Source: Molossus alvarezi
Lineage: Eukaryota > Chordata > Mammalia > Chiroptera > Molossidae
Direction of reading: 5' to 3'
Assembly (NCBI GenBank): GCA_037176705.1
Contig: CM073886.1
Span: 128,184,001-128,248,000, forward strand
Length of the DNA: 64,000 nucleotides
Shown here: positions 22,704 to 35,209 of the stretch, piece after piece
How positions within the stretch are numbered: position 1 is the stretch's first letter
Layout: every line of letters begins with the position of its first letter
Notes under the pieces: model-generated
What the model was told of the DNA's origin: nothing
The model's input: the letters and a program-made list of their open reading frames with translations, nothing else
The model's database searches: none
Made by a program: the position numbers and the translations under genes

Positions 22704-23493
22704 GTTACAGACAGCTGTGATGTGGACTAGAAGCACTCTACAGAGAAAAGAAGCATTTGGGATATTGCTTTTGTATTCTTTTAGCCTCTTGAATCAAATA
22801 TGGCTAAAAATTTGATAGTTCTTAGTAATCAGTGCTTGATTAGGAGATTTTATTTAAGTGATTGAGATCTAAAAATAGCAGTTTTATCATTATGTCTAAA
22901 TTTATACATACATAGAATAAATTATATCCACATGGCATAATTATAAATGCTAATTGTGGGCCTATGACACTATTAATGAATTACCAACTTAATTAGATGA
23001 TCACTAAAATTCTAACATAAATGCATCATGCCCTTGTATTAAAACATGCATATATAGATATAGATATATAGATGTGTGTGTGTGTGTATGTGTGTGTGTA
23101 TATATATATACATATACATACACTTTTTAATCAAGTTATCCAGTGAATGGTATTTTAAGATATTAAGTCATTTATATCTTACTGCTCATGAGGATACGAG
23201 TCTGGGCTTTGATGGAGGAAAAAGCACTTGAGAAGAGTTGTTATCTCAGTGACGGGAGAGGAGCAACAGTTGGGTGCAGAGCAGAGAGGCAAGGATTAAG
23301 GAAACAAACTTTTCCTTCCTTATAAATAATATTTGAAGCCATCCTGTTGAGATTTTGATGATAAAAATTCAATTTTAGTTTTATTTTCTTAAGCACAGAC
23401 AAACAACACAAGTCTCTTTACATTGTTCTCTCTCCAATCCCAGCAGAACTCTTGGAAGTTTATAGGTATTTATTAAATAGTGATTACACATTT
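22704..23493. other. AT-rich unique sequence, no gene seen
   Basis: Includes the simple repeat at 23049-23122. Nothing else recognised. Confidence 0.4.
23049..23122. repeat. Compound (TATAGA)(TG)(TA) simple repeat
   Basis: Interrupted tatagatata units pass into TG dinucleotides and then TA/CATA units. Confidence 0.93.
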
Positions 23494-23754
23494 AAATGGC
23501 CTAAAGCATGCCTAGCTGGTGTGGCTCAGTGGATTGAGCATGCCCCATGCACCAAGAGGTTCCGGTTCGATTCCCAGTCAGGGCACATGCCTGGGTTGTG
23601 GGCCCAATCCCCAGTGGGGGGTGTGCAGGAGGTAGCTGATCAATGTATCTCTCTCACATTGATGTTTCTATCTCTCTCTCCGTCTCCTTGCTCGCTCTAA
23701 AAAAAGAAATCAATAAAAATATATTAAAAGTAAATAACTAAATAGACTAAAGCA
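23494..23754 (+). mobile_element. Ves SINE with 15-bp duplication
   Basis: The SINE spans 23509-23739, with head tgcctagctggtgtggctca and 3' end aaatcaataaaaatatatta. Target duplication aaatggcctaaagca (23494-23508) and aaatagactaaagca (23740-23754), two mismatches. Confidence 0.95.
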
Positions 23755-23774
23755 TAATATATAGAAATGGTATG

Positions 23775-23972
23775 GACTGGGACTTAGACAAACCTCTGCT
23801 CTGATTACAATATTACCACGTATACATTGTGTGACTGCAGAAAACTTACTCCACCTCATTTCCATTGTTTTAATTATAAAAATATGAATAACGGTATCTT
23901 TGTTATTGGACAATCATAAGGATAACAGGAGGTAATACATACAGGACACAGTAGGTGCTAAAATTATGTTGG
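23775..23972 (+). repeat. MIR SINE
   Basis: Fairly complete MIR: acaaacctctgctctgatta, tgtgtgactgcagaaaactt, a block around tataaaaatatgaataacgg, then acaggacacagtaggtgcta. Old and diverged. Confidence 0.68.
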
Positions 23973-24119
23973 GTCTCTTTCTCTTCCCTTTAGTTTGAGA
24001 CTCTAAAAATAAAATATTATAAGGATATTACCTACTCCTCATATTGATTAAGTAATTCAAGAAATCCCCTAGAGTTATTAGCAAGAAGTCACGGGCCAGT
24101 AGAATACATGTGCGGCTGT

Positions 24120-24970
24120 GTATTCCGAGAAAGAGTTCGCTGGGAGATTATACACCCATTTCCTGGCTCAGGGCTCCTAAACCCTCGTAATTTTCTAAGT
24201 ATTAAGAGCCCTAGGAGCATATGTTATTCTAATATTTGATTCCAGTTCTTGACACAGAGCTCCTAAATCCCTTAGCATTTCTTGGGGTCCAGCAGTGGCT
24301 TTTGTTCCAATGAGGTGACTCTCGGTGGGCTTCTAGTGGGAATGGACACCAAAAAACCAAGCCAAGATTAGAAGCTTGAAAGTTTTAGCCCTACCCCTGG
24401 TTTCCAGAAACGGAAGAGGGGCTGGAAAAGGAGTTAATAATTGATCATATCTACCTGATGAAGCTTCTATAAAAATTCTAAAAGTAGGGTTGTTCGGAGA
24501 TCTTCCAGGTCGGTGGCACAGGCACTCAACTCACCAGGAGGGTGACACATCCCAACTCCACAGGGACAGGAGATCCGGTGTTCGGATCCCTCCCAGACTT
24601 CACCCTGTGTGTCTCTTCATCTGGCTCATCTGTGTCCTTTAAAAAACTGGTAAAGATAAGCAGGCATTTCCTTGAGTTCTGTGAGCCACTGTAACAAATT
24701 AATCAACCTGAGGAGGAGGTCATGGGAACCTTCGATTCGTAGCCAAGTCAGAAGTTGTGGGTAACCTGGGGACCTCTCACTGGTGACTGGCATCTGAAGT
24801 GGGGAGGGGCAGTCTCCTTGGCCTGAGCCCCTCACCTGTGGTGGCTGATGTTATTTCCAGGTAGATAGCGTCAGAACTGATTTAAGTTGTTGGTCATCCA
24901 GCTGATGTCACAGAATCGTTTGCTGGGGAAATCCCCCCCAATGTGGTGTCAGAAGGGTTGAGTGTGACAG
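24120..24970 (+). repeat. Old retroviral-type LTR, probably ERVL class
   Basis: The layout recalls a solitary mammalian LTR. There is a TATA-like tctataaaaattc at about 24469, then cttccaggtcggtggcacag and a tctcttcatctggctcatct block. The ending includes ggcatctgaagtggggaggg and ctgatgttatttccaggtag. The 5' part holds two related blocks around gggctcctaaaccct and gagctcctaaatccct. I cannot name the exact family or the precise ends. Confidence 0.5.
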
Positions 24971-25879
24971 AAACCGGAAGAAAACGACCTGATTCAGTGG
25001 CTTAATGTTATTACTTAGATTAATCATTACAAGAGCAAAGTCAAGAATTGATGGATAACATATCCTGGTCTAAAGGGTACATCAGAGATTAACTTCAGGT
25101 GATTCGGGCCCTATGCTGTTCAGTAAGTGAGTAGACACACCACTAGCGTCACACACGAAAAGGCAGCTGTTGGGATGATGGTGCTGTAGTCAGAATCATT
25201 TGTTCATCGGGGGCATTTGAAGTGACTCTGGAGGTAGAATTTTATGAACCACACCTAAAAATAATGGCAAATATTATACTCAGCTCTGTGTATGTCAGAA
25301 ATCTTGAAAATTTAGTATCTTTAGGCTTCTAGGGATAACTTTAGGAAATAGATTTCTCTCCTCTACAGAATTGCTTTTGGCTTAAAACTTGAATCTTTTT
25401 CCATATCCGAGTTAAAATGCCCAGAGGCTACTATAAAGTGGAATACTTGTAAATGACCAGACTATTGAAATCTTAATTAAATGAAAAGAACACATTTGTA
25501 GAAACTAGTGGAAATTTAATCAAAGTGTTGGAATGCTGCAAAATAAATCAGTGGAGAATAGTCATCGCGTATTGAAAATTCAGAAACAACCACTGTCCAT
25601 CAAACCAACCACGCTGAACAAAGACAAACAAGTGGAGAAAAACAGAGCCAGAATTTCTGAAAACAATCCTCCCCAATCCTGCTCATCAGAAATAGCATTT
25701 TTCATGAACAATCTTTGGGATTTATCTGAAATTCTGGACTAGTAGAATGATCATTTTAAAAATTGTTTTTCTCTAGGCTTATACATAAATGAGTTGACAA
25801 TTTTGCCTAAAGATGGATTGAACGATGCAGGTTGAACTCAGGCGTTCTCAATCCAGGTTACTGTTTCTGTTTCTCCCGA
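24971..25879. other. Unique sequence, no gene seen
   Basis: No recognised repeat. The 69-codon plus-strand frame at 25533-25742 has no domain. Confidence 0.4.
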
Positions 25880-26628
25880 CACAGTTTCTCGGCCGGAACG
25901 TAGGCATCATCTTCATCCAACTCTTCCCCTCCCCTGACCCTGCATCCATCCATCAGGGATGCTGTCCCTCTCACCTTCAAAATCCGTCTCCAGTTAGCAT
26001 CTTTATCGCCACTTCCACTCTCTCACTCTGTCGAGCCCCTGGGCCAGCACCACCTGCCATGTGATTTCCAGCAATCTCCTTGGTCCCAACCGGCCCCTCG
26101 GATTCCGTTGTCAACCCCTCACCATCTCTCCACCATGCAGCAGACAGCGGTCCCTTACAAATTAAATCCTGTCTCTGTCTGGCACAGAATCTCCGACAGC
26201 TTCTTCCTACACTTACAATAAAACGCAGCATCCTTACTGTGACTTAAAGAGGTCCGCTTGGCCTGGCCCCTCCTCGTGCGTGTCACTGCTCCCCAACCCC
26301 TGTCCGCTTCATGCTGCTGCAGGCCCTTGGCATGTGCCCTGCACCTGAAAGAAGCCAAAGGGACCCTTTCAGCATCCTCTGCGCTGCCTGGGTGCTCTCG
26401 CACCTTCTACCCTTGCTGTTTTACTTCTTTTAAAGCCTTTATTACTCTATGAATTACACTGCTTATGTATTGTGTGCTCGCTCAGTGCGTGTCTCTATTA
26501 ACAGAAAACGAACCTCTCCGTGTGGTGTTGGAACTGCTAGACTTTTGTTTTATTCCTTGTTGCATCCAGCTTTCTAAAGTACTTAGTGATATCCGTTAAA
26601 TAAATGCGTGCAGAATGAATGAATTCCT
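25880..26628 (+). repeat. L2 3' end
   Basis: A long L2 3' segment. Recognisable parts are ttaaatcctgtctctgtctg, acttacaataaaacgcagca tcctta, ggcctggcccctcctcgtgc, gcaggcccttggcatgtgcc, and a terminal aaataaatgcgtgcagaatg aatgaat. Old, but the full order of blocks is preserved. Confidence 0.78.
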
Positions 26629-28962
26629 GTGAAAAATCTAGGTGGAAGGAAAGGATCTCTGGTCCAGAGAATAATTCTAATGTGGCCAATCCAAGAATCA
26701 AACGCATTCTAGAGTACAGGGTTGAAATAAAAAAAAAAGCTAAAAATAGTCAAAACTGAGCTGGAGTGCAAGCCAACACTTTCCCGAAGAGTCTATCATA
26801 TGGAGAGAAGTGGAAATAACAGTCGCTTTAATCACTTTTGTTAACCAGCTGTGATATTTTGGTTTAAAATTTGTTTCAGTACAATAGAAAGTGTGTGTGT
26901 GTGTGTGTGTGTAATTTGGTCAGAAATGATCAGCTACAGATGTGGAGATGTGACTTAGTACCATGACCCAGGACCAGCCCTTCAGACGCCTCTGGAATTT
27001 ATATGTGAACACAAAGAAATTGGAGCCCTCACCTTCCTCTTATGTTCTTCCCAACTTAGATGAGGGAAACCTCAAGCTGTCAATGGCCAAGTTCTCTGCT
27101 CAGAGAAAATGTAATTATACCAAGAGAAACGGAAGCCAACGTACAAGGAAGTAGAGAGGAGACTGGGTGGAAGGGGGAGGGGAAGAGAACCAGACGTTGC
27201 CATTTGTGCCCTAATACTTAGCCCTGCCTGAGGCCAGATCCTCCTTGGTCCTTCCAGGGTCAGGGAATCAATTCATTTTTATTATTTTAAAACACAATTT
27301 GAGTTCGTTTTCTGCCATTTGCAACAGAGTCCTGAGTAATTAATTTAGAGAAGAATCATGCTCCTGGTTAGATGCTGCCAACATTCTCTTGTAATAGACA
27401 ATATATGATGATGGATATTATGATCATAAACATGTTATCTTTTGGTAGTAGGGCTCCCTAGAGCATATCTGGTCTAGGGTAGCTAATGCTATTTAAAAAA
27501 TCTAATCTTACCCAAAGGCCTGTATATAAACAAATAAAAAAGGTGTGTCTGGGTGGGTGTTCTAGATTCCTCCACAGAGAGGGCTTTGGAAGGGCTCTCT
27601 GAAAAGGCATACCTCCTTAGGACATGTTTTGAGAATCAACTAATTGTAAGTATCAAAATAAAGAGCTTAAATAACTTTCCCTAGGCCTATCATTAGTTGA
27701 TTAGCTCACTGACCCAGAGAAAGGAATGGATAAAGACGATAAACACTAATCTATGTATATGACCCTTAATTTACAATAATTTCATATCATTGGGCTTCTT
27801 AAAGTCACTCTAAGTCTTAGAATATCTTAAATGTTCAAACTAAAGCTTCAAGTCTTTAGCCTAGTATACAAGTCTCTTGATGATCTATCTCTGCTTCCTT
27901 CTCCAACCTAATTCCACCATATACTCTTGTCGATCTGTAAAAATTCTCTGAAAACACGGTTCTTTGGCATCCCTTGTGCTTACACACACATTTGTCTCTG
28001 CCCATATGTTCTACTGGACTTTGCATATCCTGTGCTTCTAACAGTCCCTGCATGTTGAGAATTAGCTTATTAAACTCATAAATTACCGCTCATTTAGAAA
28101 ATGGAATGCTTAAAGAGAATTGTGTAATATTTCGATTGTGTAAAGCTGAAAAAGTTTGGGATCATGGAACAGCATGTACTGTCACCTCGCACATATCCTC
28201 CGGGATGCCTGACACCCCAAAGACGTAATTGTGTCCATAAAAAAAGAGTAACTGCAATTTCCAGTCTTATCTTTTTACTATCATATAGACAAATAATCAG
28301 GCACATATTGATGACTATTTTTACTTTGAACAAATATATTATGGCTAGATCATTTAATTGGATAAAATGCATTATTTTTAAATCAACCTTTGATAGAGTA
28401 AATACATTATGGATTTATAGACAGGCTGTATGTTTTCTTGATACTCAAGTATTTATTTTAAATACTGAACAATAAGAAAAACCACTAGATTTATTTTTCT
28501 GCTAGTTTGGGAAGCTATACATACCTTTTTGTATTTTTAATCGACTTTGTCTTCTTTCTATGAGTGAATTTTATTGAACAAGAAGAACATATTTTCTGAG
28601 TGAAACTTGGTGTTTCTTTAACTTTGGTGTATACGTTGGCATTTCTCTAGGGCTTTATATAATGTATATTCTTGGATTTGACCACAATATGGAGCCTTGA
28701 AACATTTGTCTTAATTCTAACAAGTGATCTGATATGGCTGATTTAAGAAACCTGCTTTGGAGAGAGAGAGAAAAAGAGAATATTTTCCAATAATATGCAA
28801 AGAAACAGTGAAATGGGCGCAGAAGATTTTTTCATCAGAAGTCTAAGTAGTTCAAGTAACCAGTGAAAAGGGTGGTAGGAATACAAGTAAAATGGGAAAA
28901 AGTCCATCCTGTTCATTATTGGTTATATATTGAGAAAATAGCCTAATCAGGGAAATTTTTTG
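26629..28962. other. Unique AT-rich sequence, no gene seen
   Basis: Apart from a (GT)n run at 26890-26912, nothing recognised. Opposed open frames at 28094-28475 have no domains. Confidence 0.4.
26890..26912. repeat. (GT)n microsatellite
   Basis: Perfect GT run of about 11 units. Confidence 0.96.
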
Positions 28963-29098
28963 GCTTTTAGATCAGAAAATTTGGGGTTTAAATTTAATTG
29001 CATCACTCCATAGCTATACCCTCACTGAATCTCTGGGGCTGAGTTTTTTTTATATACAAAATGGAAATAATGTCCCTTACTCACAAAGCTGATGTCAA
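28963..29098 (+). repeat. MIR SINE fragment
   Basis: MIR-like order: atttggggtttaaatttaat, a block containing ccctcactgaatctctgggg, tatacaaaatggaaataatg, then ctcacaaagctgatgtcaag. Confidence 0.55.
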
Positions 29099-30080
29099 GT
29101 GGGCGCCAAAGTGTGTGCAACCATTTTATCTTTCTTCTAACCCGTTGGAAGGGTTTGGTTCATTTATTAATTCTGAAAACATTAATTGGAACATTAGTTG
29201 GGTATTCTCTGTAAGTCAGGCACTGAAGGCAAATGCGCTAAAGCTTGAAACAAATTTTAATTTCATAACAAGGAAGAATATTTATATATATCGTGTTTTA
29301 AAAACCTTTCCTCACCAAAGCCACGCTGAAGGCCTGCTTTCTGCGAACTTGCCAGTCACTCATCCCTCCGCCCCCAGCACTTCCCTGGCTAAGTGCTGCG
29401 TGGGTCTTTTCAGATCTTTTTTTCTGTTGTTGTTATTTTATCATTAGTCTACCAAATCCAAGTGTTATAACTTTCTTTTTTTTATTGGAATAATTTTGGC
29501 TTCAGGAACAAAGTTAAAGAGACCTGTTTATCACCTCACACATCAGGTCCAGAGACTGGGCAGGGACTCCAAAGTAAACCCAGTAGTGAAATGACACCAG
29601 CAAGGACACTGCTCCCTTCGCTTCGCCGTTCCCATCCTCCGCTGAGCAGCCCTCGCCTCGCCAGGGGTTACAAATGGACTCAAGCTCCTGTATATCAGGT
29701 TTCCATTCGTGTTGAAAGGCAGAAACTGAAACTTCTCAAACCTATCTCCTTATAAAGCATTTCCCAGGAGCCCACAGAAGACTTCCCCTGACTCCTCACT
29801 GACCAGATCCCAGTTCATGACGTGCCCAAACAAGCCAATTGCAAGAAGAATAAAATTACTACGAAGGGAGTAGACAACTGACATTCATCCTCATATTCCC
29901 TGCAAATATGGGGAGGATGAACGTGAGCAAAACCAAGTCTCTGAAGTAAGAAAGGATGTGGGTAAAGATGGGTGTTGGGTTGGTAACCTTTAGGGTCTCC
30001 CAGAAACATACATTATATGGAAACTGTGTTTCATAATAACAACACATATATTGTCACAAAAAATAGTAAAAATCACTATT
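29099..30080. other. Unique sequence, no gene seen
   Basis: No recognised repeat. The 128-codon plus-strand frame at 29061-29447 partly overlaps the MIR and has no domain. Confidence 0.4.
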
Positions 30081-30084
30081 TTTA

Positions 30085-30620
30085 GTCATCCTTCAAATCT
30101 TAGCTCACCTTTTGCTTCCTCTAGCAGGTATTTTTTTGACTTCCCAAACTAGGTCACGTGGTCTCTTTTGCATTATCAGAGAACCACTAGCAATTCAGAG
30201 CTGGCTAGCAGAAACACCTATGTGGGATTATCTGATTCATGTATGACTTGTTGACTAAACTATACAATCTATCAGAACAAAAACTAGGGTTATTTTGCTC
30301 ATCTTTCTTTAAAAAAATTTGTTTTTATTGATTTTATATAGAGGGGAAGGGAGAGGGAGAGAGAGATAGAAACATCAATGAGAGAGAACATTGATGGGCC
30401 ACCTCCTACATGCCCCCAACTGGGGATCAGGCCCACAACCTGGACATGTGCCCCAACCAGGAATCAAACCTGTGACGTCTCGGTGCATGGGTCCATGCTC
30501 AACCACTGAGCCACACTGACTGGTGCTCACCTTTCTTTACAGCCTTCATGCTCAGTACAGTGCTTCGCACATCATAGGTGCATAAAACATTCATGTAGAA
30601 TAAATTTATGAAAGCTTGAA
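30085..30620 (+). repeat. L2 3' end, split by a Ves SINE
   Basis: L2-like blocks atccttcaaatcttagctca and tttttttgacttcccaaact lie left of the SINE, and gctcagtacagtgcttcgca plus ataggtgcataaaacattca right of it. The order fits one L2 end interrupted at about 30311. Confidence 0.6.
30297..30539 (-). mobile_element. Ves SINE with 15-bp duplication
   Basis: The SINE spans 30312-30524 on the minus strand. Target duplication gctcatctttcttta (30297-30311) and gctcacctttcttta (30525-30539), one mismatch. It interrupts an L2 relic. Confidence 0.95.
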
Positions 30621-30957
30621 AAGAAAGGTCATTTTTACTGTTGTTGAATTAATCCAATACAGTGAAAAGATAAAAATCTATCATAGAAAAATTAAATGTA
30701 GGGCAAGCAAATCTTAAGACTTGACGTGTGCAAAACCTGCCTAGACCTTAAGAATTTAAACATGCTATCTGTAGGACAGGAGATAGTGTGCTGAATTTCT
30801 TAGTCTTGTTCTTAAAAGACTTGTGAATTAGACACTGGTTCTCTAACATGAATATTTCAACAGCTAGAGGCCCCTCCGTTGGCCGTAATCTAACACTGCT
30901 CCTTATAGTTAAGTGGGAGACACTGTTACTCTCATATAGAATTGTTTTATATATATT

Positions 30958-31200
30958 TAGAAAACCAAGTACTTACCGAGTGGTTCCCCCAAAGGTTCAA
31001 GTACCCACCTGACAGCACACGTAGCTATCACGATGTTGACTATGTTTCCTATGTTGTAATCACATCTGTGACTATTTTGTAACTACCAATCTGTACGTCC
31101 TAATATCTTCACCTTTTCACCAGCCCCCCAATTTCTAACCACTTTGCTGTATATCTGAAACTAATAAAGAATAATATCGAATGTAAATTCTAATTGGAAA
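30958..31200. mobile_element. 5'-inverted (twin-primed) L1 3' end
   Basis: The left part (about 30958-31130) is the L1 3' UTR in reverse: reversed, it contains ggggggctggtgaaaaggtg and gattggtagttacaaaatag. The right part (about 31131-31200) is the L1 terminus in forward orientation: ctaaccactttgctgtatat, ctgaaactaataaagaataa and an A-rich tail. The orientation flip inside one element is the expected product of twin priming. Target duplications were not resolved. Confidence 0.72.
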
Positions 31201-33880
31201 AAAATTTAAATGTGAAAAAGCAAAGAGAGAAAACATATACGGGAAATAAAAGGTAAATTAGAGACGAACCCACAGGAAAGTAGTGTTCTCCTTGGTAGAA
31301 CCTAGACACAGACGGTGGGGAAGCAGCAGCCTGAAGTCGGGGGAGAGCGGGGGGAGGGAAGGATTTCTGTGCTATTTTATTTAAAGATTCCGAAGAGGCA
31401 GGGACCTTTCAAAAGGATGGGCACAGTCCATCTGTTTGGTCTTCGAAGGTGTCTCTGAGCGATGTCACGCTGGCCCTAACCCTGCTCCTGGCCGTCCTGG
31501 TTGTGAGAGATGGATGCCAGAGAAACAGAGCGATAGGAAATCAAGAGCGGGACAGCCCTATCAGTGTCTCTAGACAGGTGCTTCTGAAACACAGCGGCCT
31601 CGAAAGGCCGTGATGTATGAACTAATCTTCTTGGGATCTTTCTGCCGTAAGGAAAGTCCATGAGCTCTTCTAGCTAAAGAATGATAAAATCCGAATACCT
31701 CAGTGTTCTGAGACTTGGTTGTAATTCATAGTCTCGACTTCTGGTTCTTGTACTTTTTCTGTGTATCCCTACGTAGTTGATTTTGTTCCCTTGTAAATGG
31801 CAAAATATCAATCTTTCCCCCAAGGTCACCCCTAGAGATAGGATGGTATGTGCTCAACAGATATATGTATATATTATATTATTCATAAATCTGTGACGTG
31901 GTGAAATGAATAAAGCAAAGAGCATTAGTAATATTATTCCAACTATTCTCACCATCCTCTTTTCTGAAGTCACTAATGTATTTTAAAACATCAGTTGGTT
32001 GTTGGTGCCAAAATACTTACCAGTGAAGATTGAAGTGTGTTGACTATTTTTAGCTTATTTCCAATGGAAGGAAGGGAGATACCGTCTTAGTGGTAAGCAA
32101 CATTCTTTCTCGGCCTTCACTAAATCTTGGTATTGTTCTAGTTCTTTAATAAGTTCAGAACTTGTTGGCTACTGAACTTGACAATATAAAAATAGTCCTT
32201 TTTTGACTGAGGGCAGCAATGCTCCTGTCATTGGTGAAGAGGGTCAAAGTCAGAGGAACCTAGGGCTCTCAAAGCTGATGTGTGATTCATGTTCCAACGC
32301 TGATGGACATAGTTTTTGAAATTGCTGAGTTTCTTGTGGATTGATACAGTTATAGGGTTTCATGAAAAATACTCTTGATTCCTTTAGAAACTTCTTTCTA
32401 ACTTTACCAAATGGGAATGATTTTTATTTAGAAATCAGTATCCAGAGGGCCTCTCTCATCAATTTTCCTTGCGGAACATTCTCTCAGTTTCTATTTATTT
32501 TTTCCTGTTCAGCGTATGTGAACACAAGTGGAAACCACTGCTAGTAAATCCAGAACACTCTGGGTATGAAGCAGCAAAACCTCCAAACTGCAATTGTAGC
32601 TGAGGCTGTTGCAATGTGAACTCACAATCTTATTTGTTTATTTTGATGTTGGCAAAAACACATAAGATCAACTATTATTACATAACAAGCGAGAACACTT
32701 AAAAGTATATCACAAGATTCTAGGTCTTAAAATAGTTTGATTTAAAATATGTACGAGGTGTTTTATTCTTACTAAATTTGTTGATGATAGACGACATAAA
32801 GTGTTGGATTAAAAATTAAACACGCTATAAAATGTAAACAGTAGAGGTTATGTAAATGATAGAACTCATGTGAATATGTGTTTTATTTCTGCCTTGATCA
32901 AATCGACACAGTCAAGCAAAAGTTCCACCAAATTAGATTTCAGTCTTTTAAAGGAAGTCGTTCAACTGAAACAAATTTGCTCACCCTTTGCCTCCTCTGC
33001 GTGCTGTCCGATTAATGTACAGTCAAAACGAAGGGGTGGAAATACATTGCTCTGTTATTTGTTTCTCCAAGGGGTTACTTGCTTCCTTTTGGGGGTGTCT
33101 ATTTCAATCGCATTGTCGATGTAGAGAAATGATGTGAAATCACTGAAGTTGGGCCTCAATCAAACTTCCATAAAATAAAAACATATAAATGGATGTCAGT
33201 GAATAATAATTCGGGAAGATGTTCCATAAGAAACAATAATACAATGAAAAGAGCACCAACATTATCAGAAAAAAAGATGCAAAGTAATTTTATTCTGATC
33301 AAGACAGTTTAAGTGTGTGACTATTTTGTGTCTTGGGTAATTAATCATTTCCTGTCTGAGTTGCATGTTCTCTCTTCTGTCTCTTTACTATATCACACTG
33401 CTGATTCTACTCAAGTACTTAGAATTTTCTTTTTGATAACACAGAAGAAAGAAAACAAGTACAAACTGGTATCCAAAGTGGCCATACAAGGTTGGTAAAC
33501 AGAAAAATATATATATTTTTTCTTAATAAAGTCTTGAAAAATATATCCAAAATGTGTACATGAAGCAAGAAAGACTGAACTACATATAATTAAATAAAAA
33601 GAAATATAAAAAAAATGAGCAAAATATTAGCATGCTGAAGATGCTGGGTTCTCCTTATATTTAGCAATTAACAGACTGTACCAGGGCTTGTCAAGTTACA
33701 GCTTTATGGGTCGTCCGTGTGTTTTTATAGATAAAGTTTTATTGGAACATATCTATAGAATTAATATATTTGTATCTGTGTTGTCTAGTATACTTTTGTG
33801 TTATAAGAACAAAGTTGATTAGTTGTGAAAGACTCACAAAATGTAAATGTCTCTGGTTTATCTCTTTCATACCAAAGAAC
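31201..33880. other. Unique sequence, no gene seen
   Basis: No gene or clear repeat, except a possible old DNA-transposon fragment at 33675-33748. Confidence 0.4.
33675..33748 (-). repeat. Possible ancient DNA-transposon fragment
   Basis: Resembles a common mammalian repeat whose reverse strand reads aataaagttttattggaaca (compare gataaagttttattggaaca here), preceded by cagggcttgtcaagttacag. I cannot name the family with certainty. Confidence 0.4.
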
Positions 33881-33884
33881 TGAT

Positions 33885-34015
33885 AGGCATACATGCATAG
33901 CCAGTGGACACAGACAGCAGTGCGGTGAAGGTGGGGCGGGGCAGGGAGGGGCATCAGTGGGGAAAAAAGGAAGGACAGCTGTAATATTTTCAACCATAAA
34001 GATACATTTTTTAAA
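33885..34015 (+). mobile_element. L1 3' end
   Basis: Bat-type L1 3' end: gtggacacagacagcagtgc ggtgaagg, G-rich block, ggacagctgtaatattttca accataaag, then an A/T tail directly preceding the Ves SINE at 34028. Confidence 0.65.
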
Positions 34016-34027
34016 ATATAAATTATT

Positions 34028-34262
34028 GCCCTGGCCGGTTTGGCTCAGTGGTTAGAGCGTTGGCCTGCGGTCTACAGAGACCTGGGTTCGGTTCCCGCTA
34101 AGGGCATGTACTTTGGCTGCAGTTTGTCCCCGGCCCTGGTCAGGTCGTGCGGGTGGCAGCCACTCGATGTGTCCCTTTCACGTCGATGTTTCTCTCTCTC
34201 TCTTCCTCTCTCTCCCTCCCACTCTATCTGAACAAAATATCGAAAAATGTCCTTGGATGAGG

Positions 34263-34266
<4 letters not shown>
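34028..34266 (+). mobile_element. Ves SINE, long-tail type
   Basis: Complete head gccctggccggtttggctca, body and extended end atgtccttggatgaggataa. Short flanking similarity (atataaattat) at about 34016-34026 and after the (TA)n run. It faces the minus-strand copy at 34393. Confidence 0.95.

Positions 34267-34309
<43 letters not shown>
34266..34309. repeat. (TA)n microsatellite
   Basis: About 22 TA units grown from the tail of the preceding SINE. Confidence 0.97.
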
Positions 34310-34310
<1 letters not shown>

Positions 34311-34376
34311 TATCAACTATATAATTCTTAACAGAAAAAAAATGTCCCAACCCTGGCTTATACAAATGAAAATAAT

Positions 34377-34608
34377 AAAATTTAAGCTATTTAAAAAATT
34401 TTTTTTATTGATTTTAGAGAGAGAAGAAAGGAGAAGAGAAGAGAGAGAGAAGCATCGATGAGAGAGAACATCGATTGGCCTCCTCCTGCATGCCCCCCAC
34501 TGGGGATCGGGCCCACAACCTGACTGAGAATAGAACCAGCGACCTCTTGGTGCATGGGTCAATGCTCAACCACTGAGCCACACCAGCTGGGCAAAATTTA
34601 GGCAATTT
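34377..34608 (-). mobile_element. Ves SINE with 16-bp duplication
   Basis: The SINE spans 34393-34592 on the minus strand. Target duplication aaaatttaagctattt (34377-34392) and aaaatttaggcaattt (34593-34608), two mismatches. A small internal deletion removes the region between cacaacctg and the B-box-like part. Confidence 0.94.
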
Positions 34609-35209
34609 TAAGGTGACATAATCAAAACCATTTTACTAATGAAAAAATGAAGATGAGCGATAGAAGTCTGAAATAAGCAACTGTGTGTTGCGAAGTTTAT
34701 CTTTCTAAAATTGTCCATTTCCTAGAAAAAGAAGTTGTACTCCAAGAACGCAATGAGTACAAACATTACCTATAATTTAAAAGGGAAAAAACAGCATTTA
34801 AAAACCTATCAGTTAGTGGGGGTAACAGCCGCCCGAAACAGCCCTAAAGTGCCAGCGACCAGGCACACCGGGGCGTTCTCATCGTCATGAACTCACCTCG
34901 CACACTATTCGAAAGGAGCGATCCTCTTTAGAAGGCTCTTCTGGGCTGTTGTTCTCTGCCGAAATCTGCTTGGCTCCTCATGTTTTGTGGTAGCATTTTC
35001 TCCTACGTCTTTAGAGTTTTCTTCGTTTGATTTTCTTTTTCCTTTTTTTTTAATTTTTGAGGTAAAATTGCAGTCTTCACTGGACATTCCTGATTCTCTT
35101 TTTCCTGCCGCCTTACCTTCTTCTAAGTTCCCTGACACCACCCCCGCTTCCCTCGGCCGATCACCACACATCTGTCCGTGACCTTGACAGTCACCAGGAG
35201 AACTGGATA
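34609..35209. other. Unique sequence, no gene seen
   Basis: No recognised repeat. A minus-strand 88-codon lysine/glutamate-rich frame (34905-35171) has no recognisable domain. Confidence 0.4.

Noticed and set aside
25880..26628. Pyrimidine-rich, moderately GC-rich block as a possible gene exon cluster
   Set aside because: The order of blocks matches an L2 3' end.
34028..34100. tRNA-like A and B box sequences in many places
   Set aside because: These are SINE heads with tails and target duplications, not functional tRNA genes. None retains an intact tRNA 3' half.
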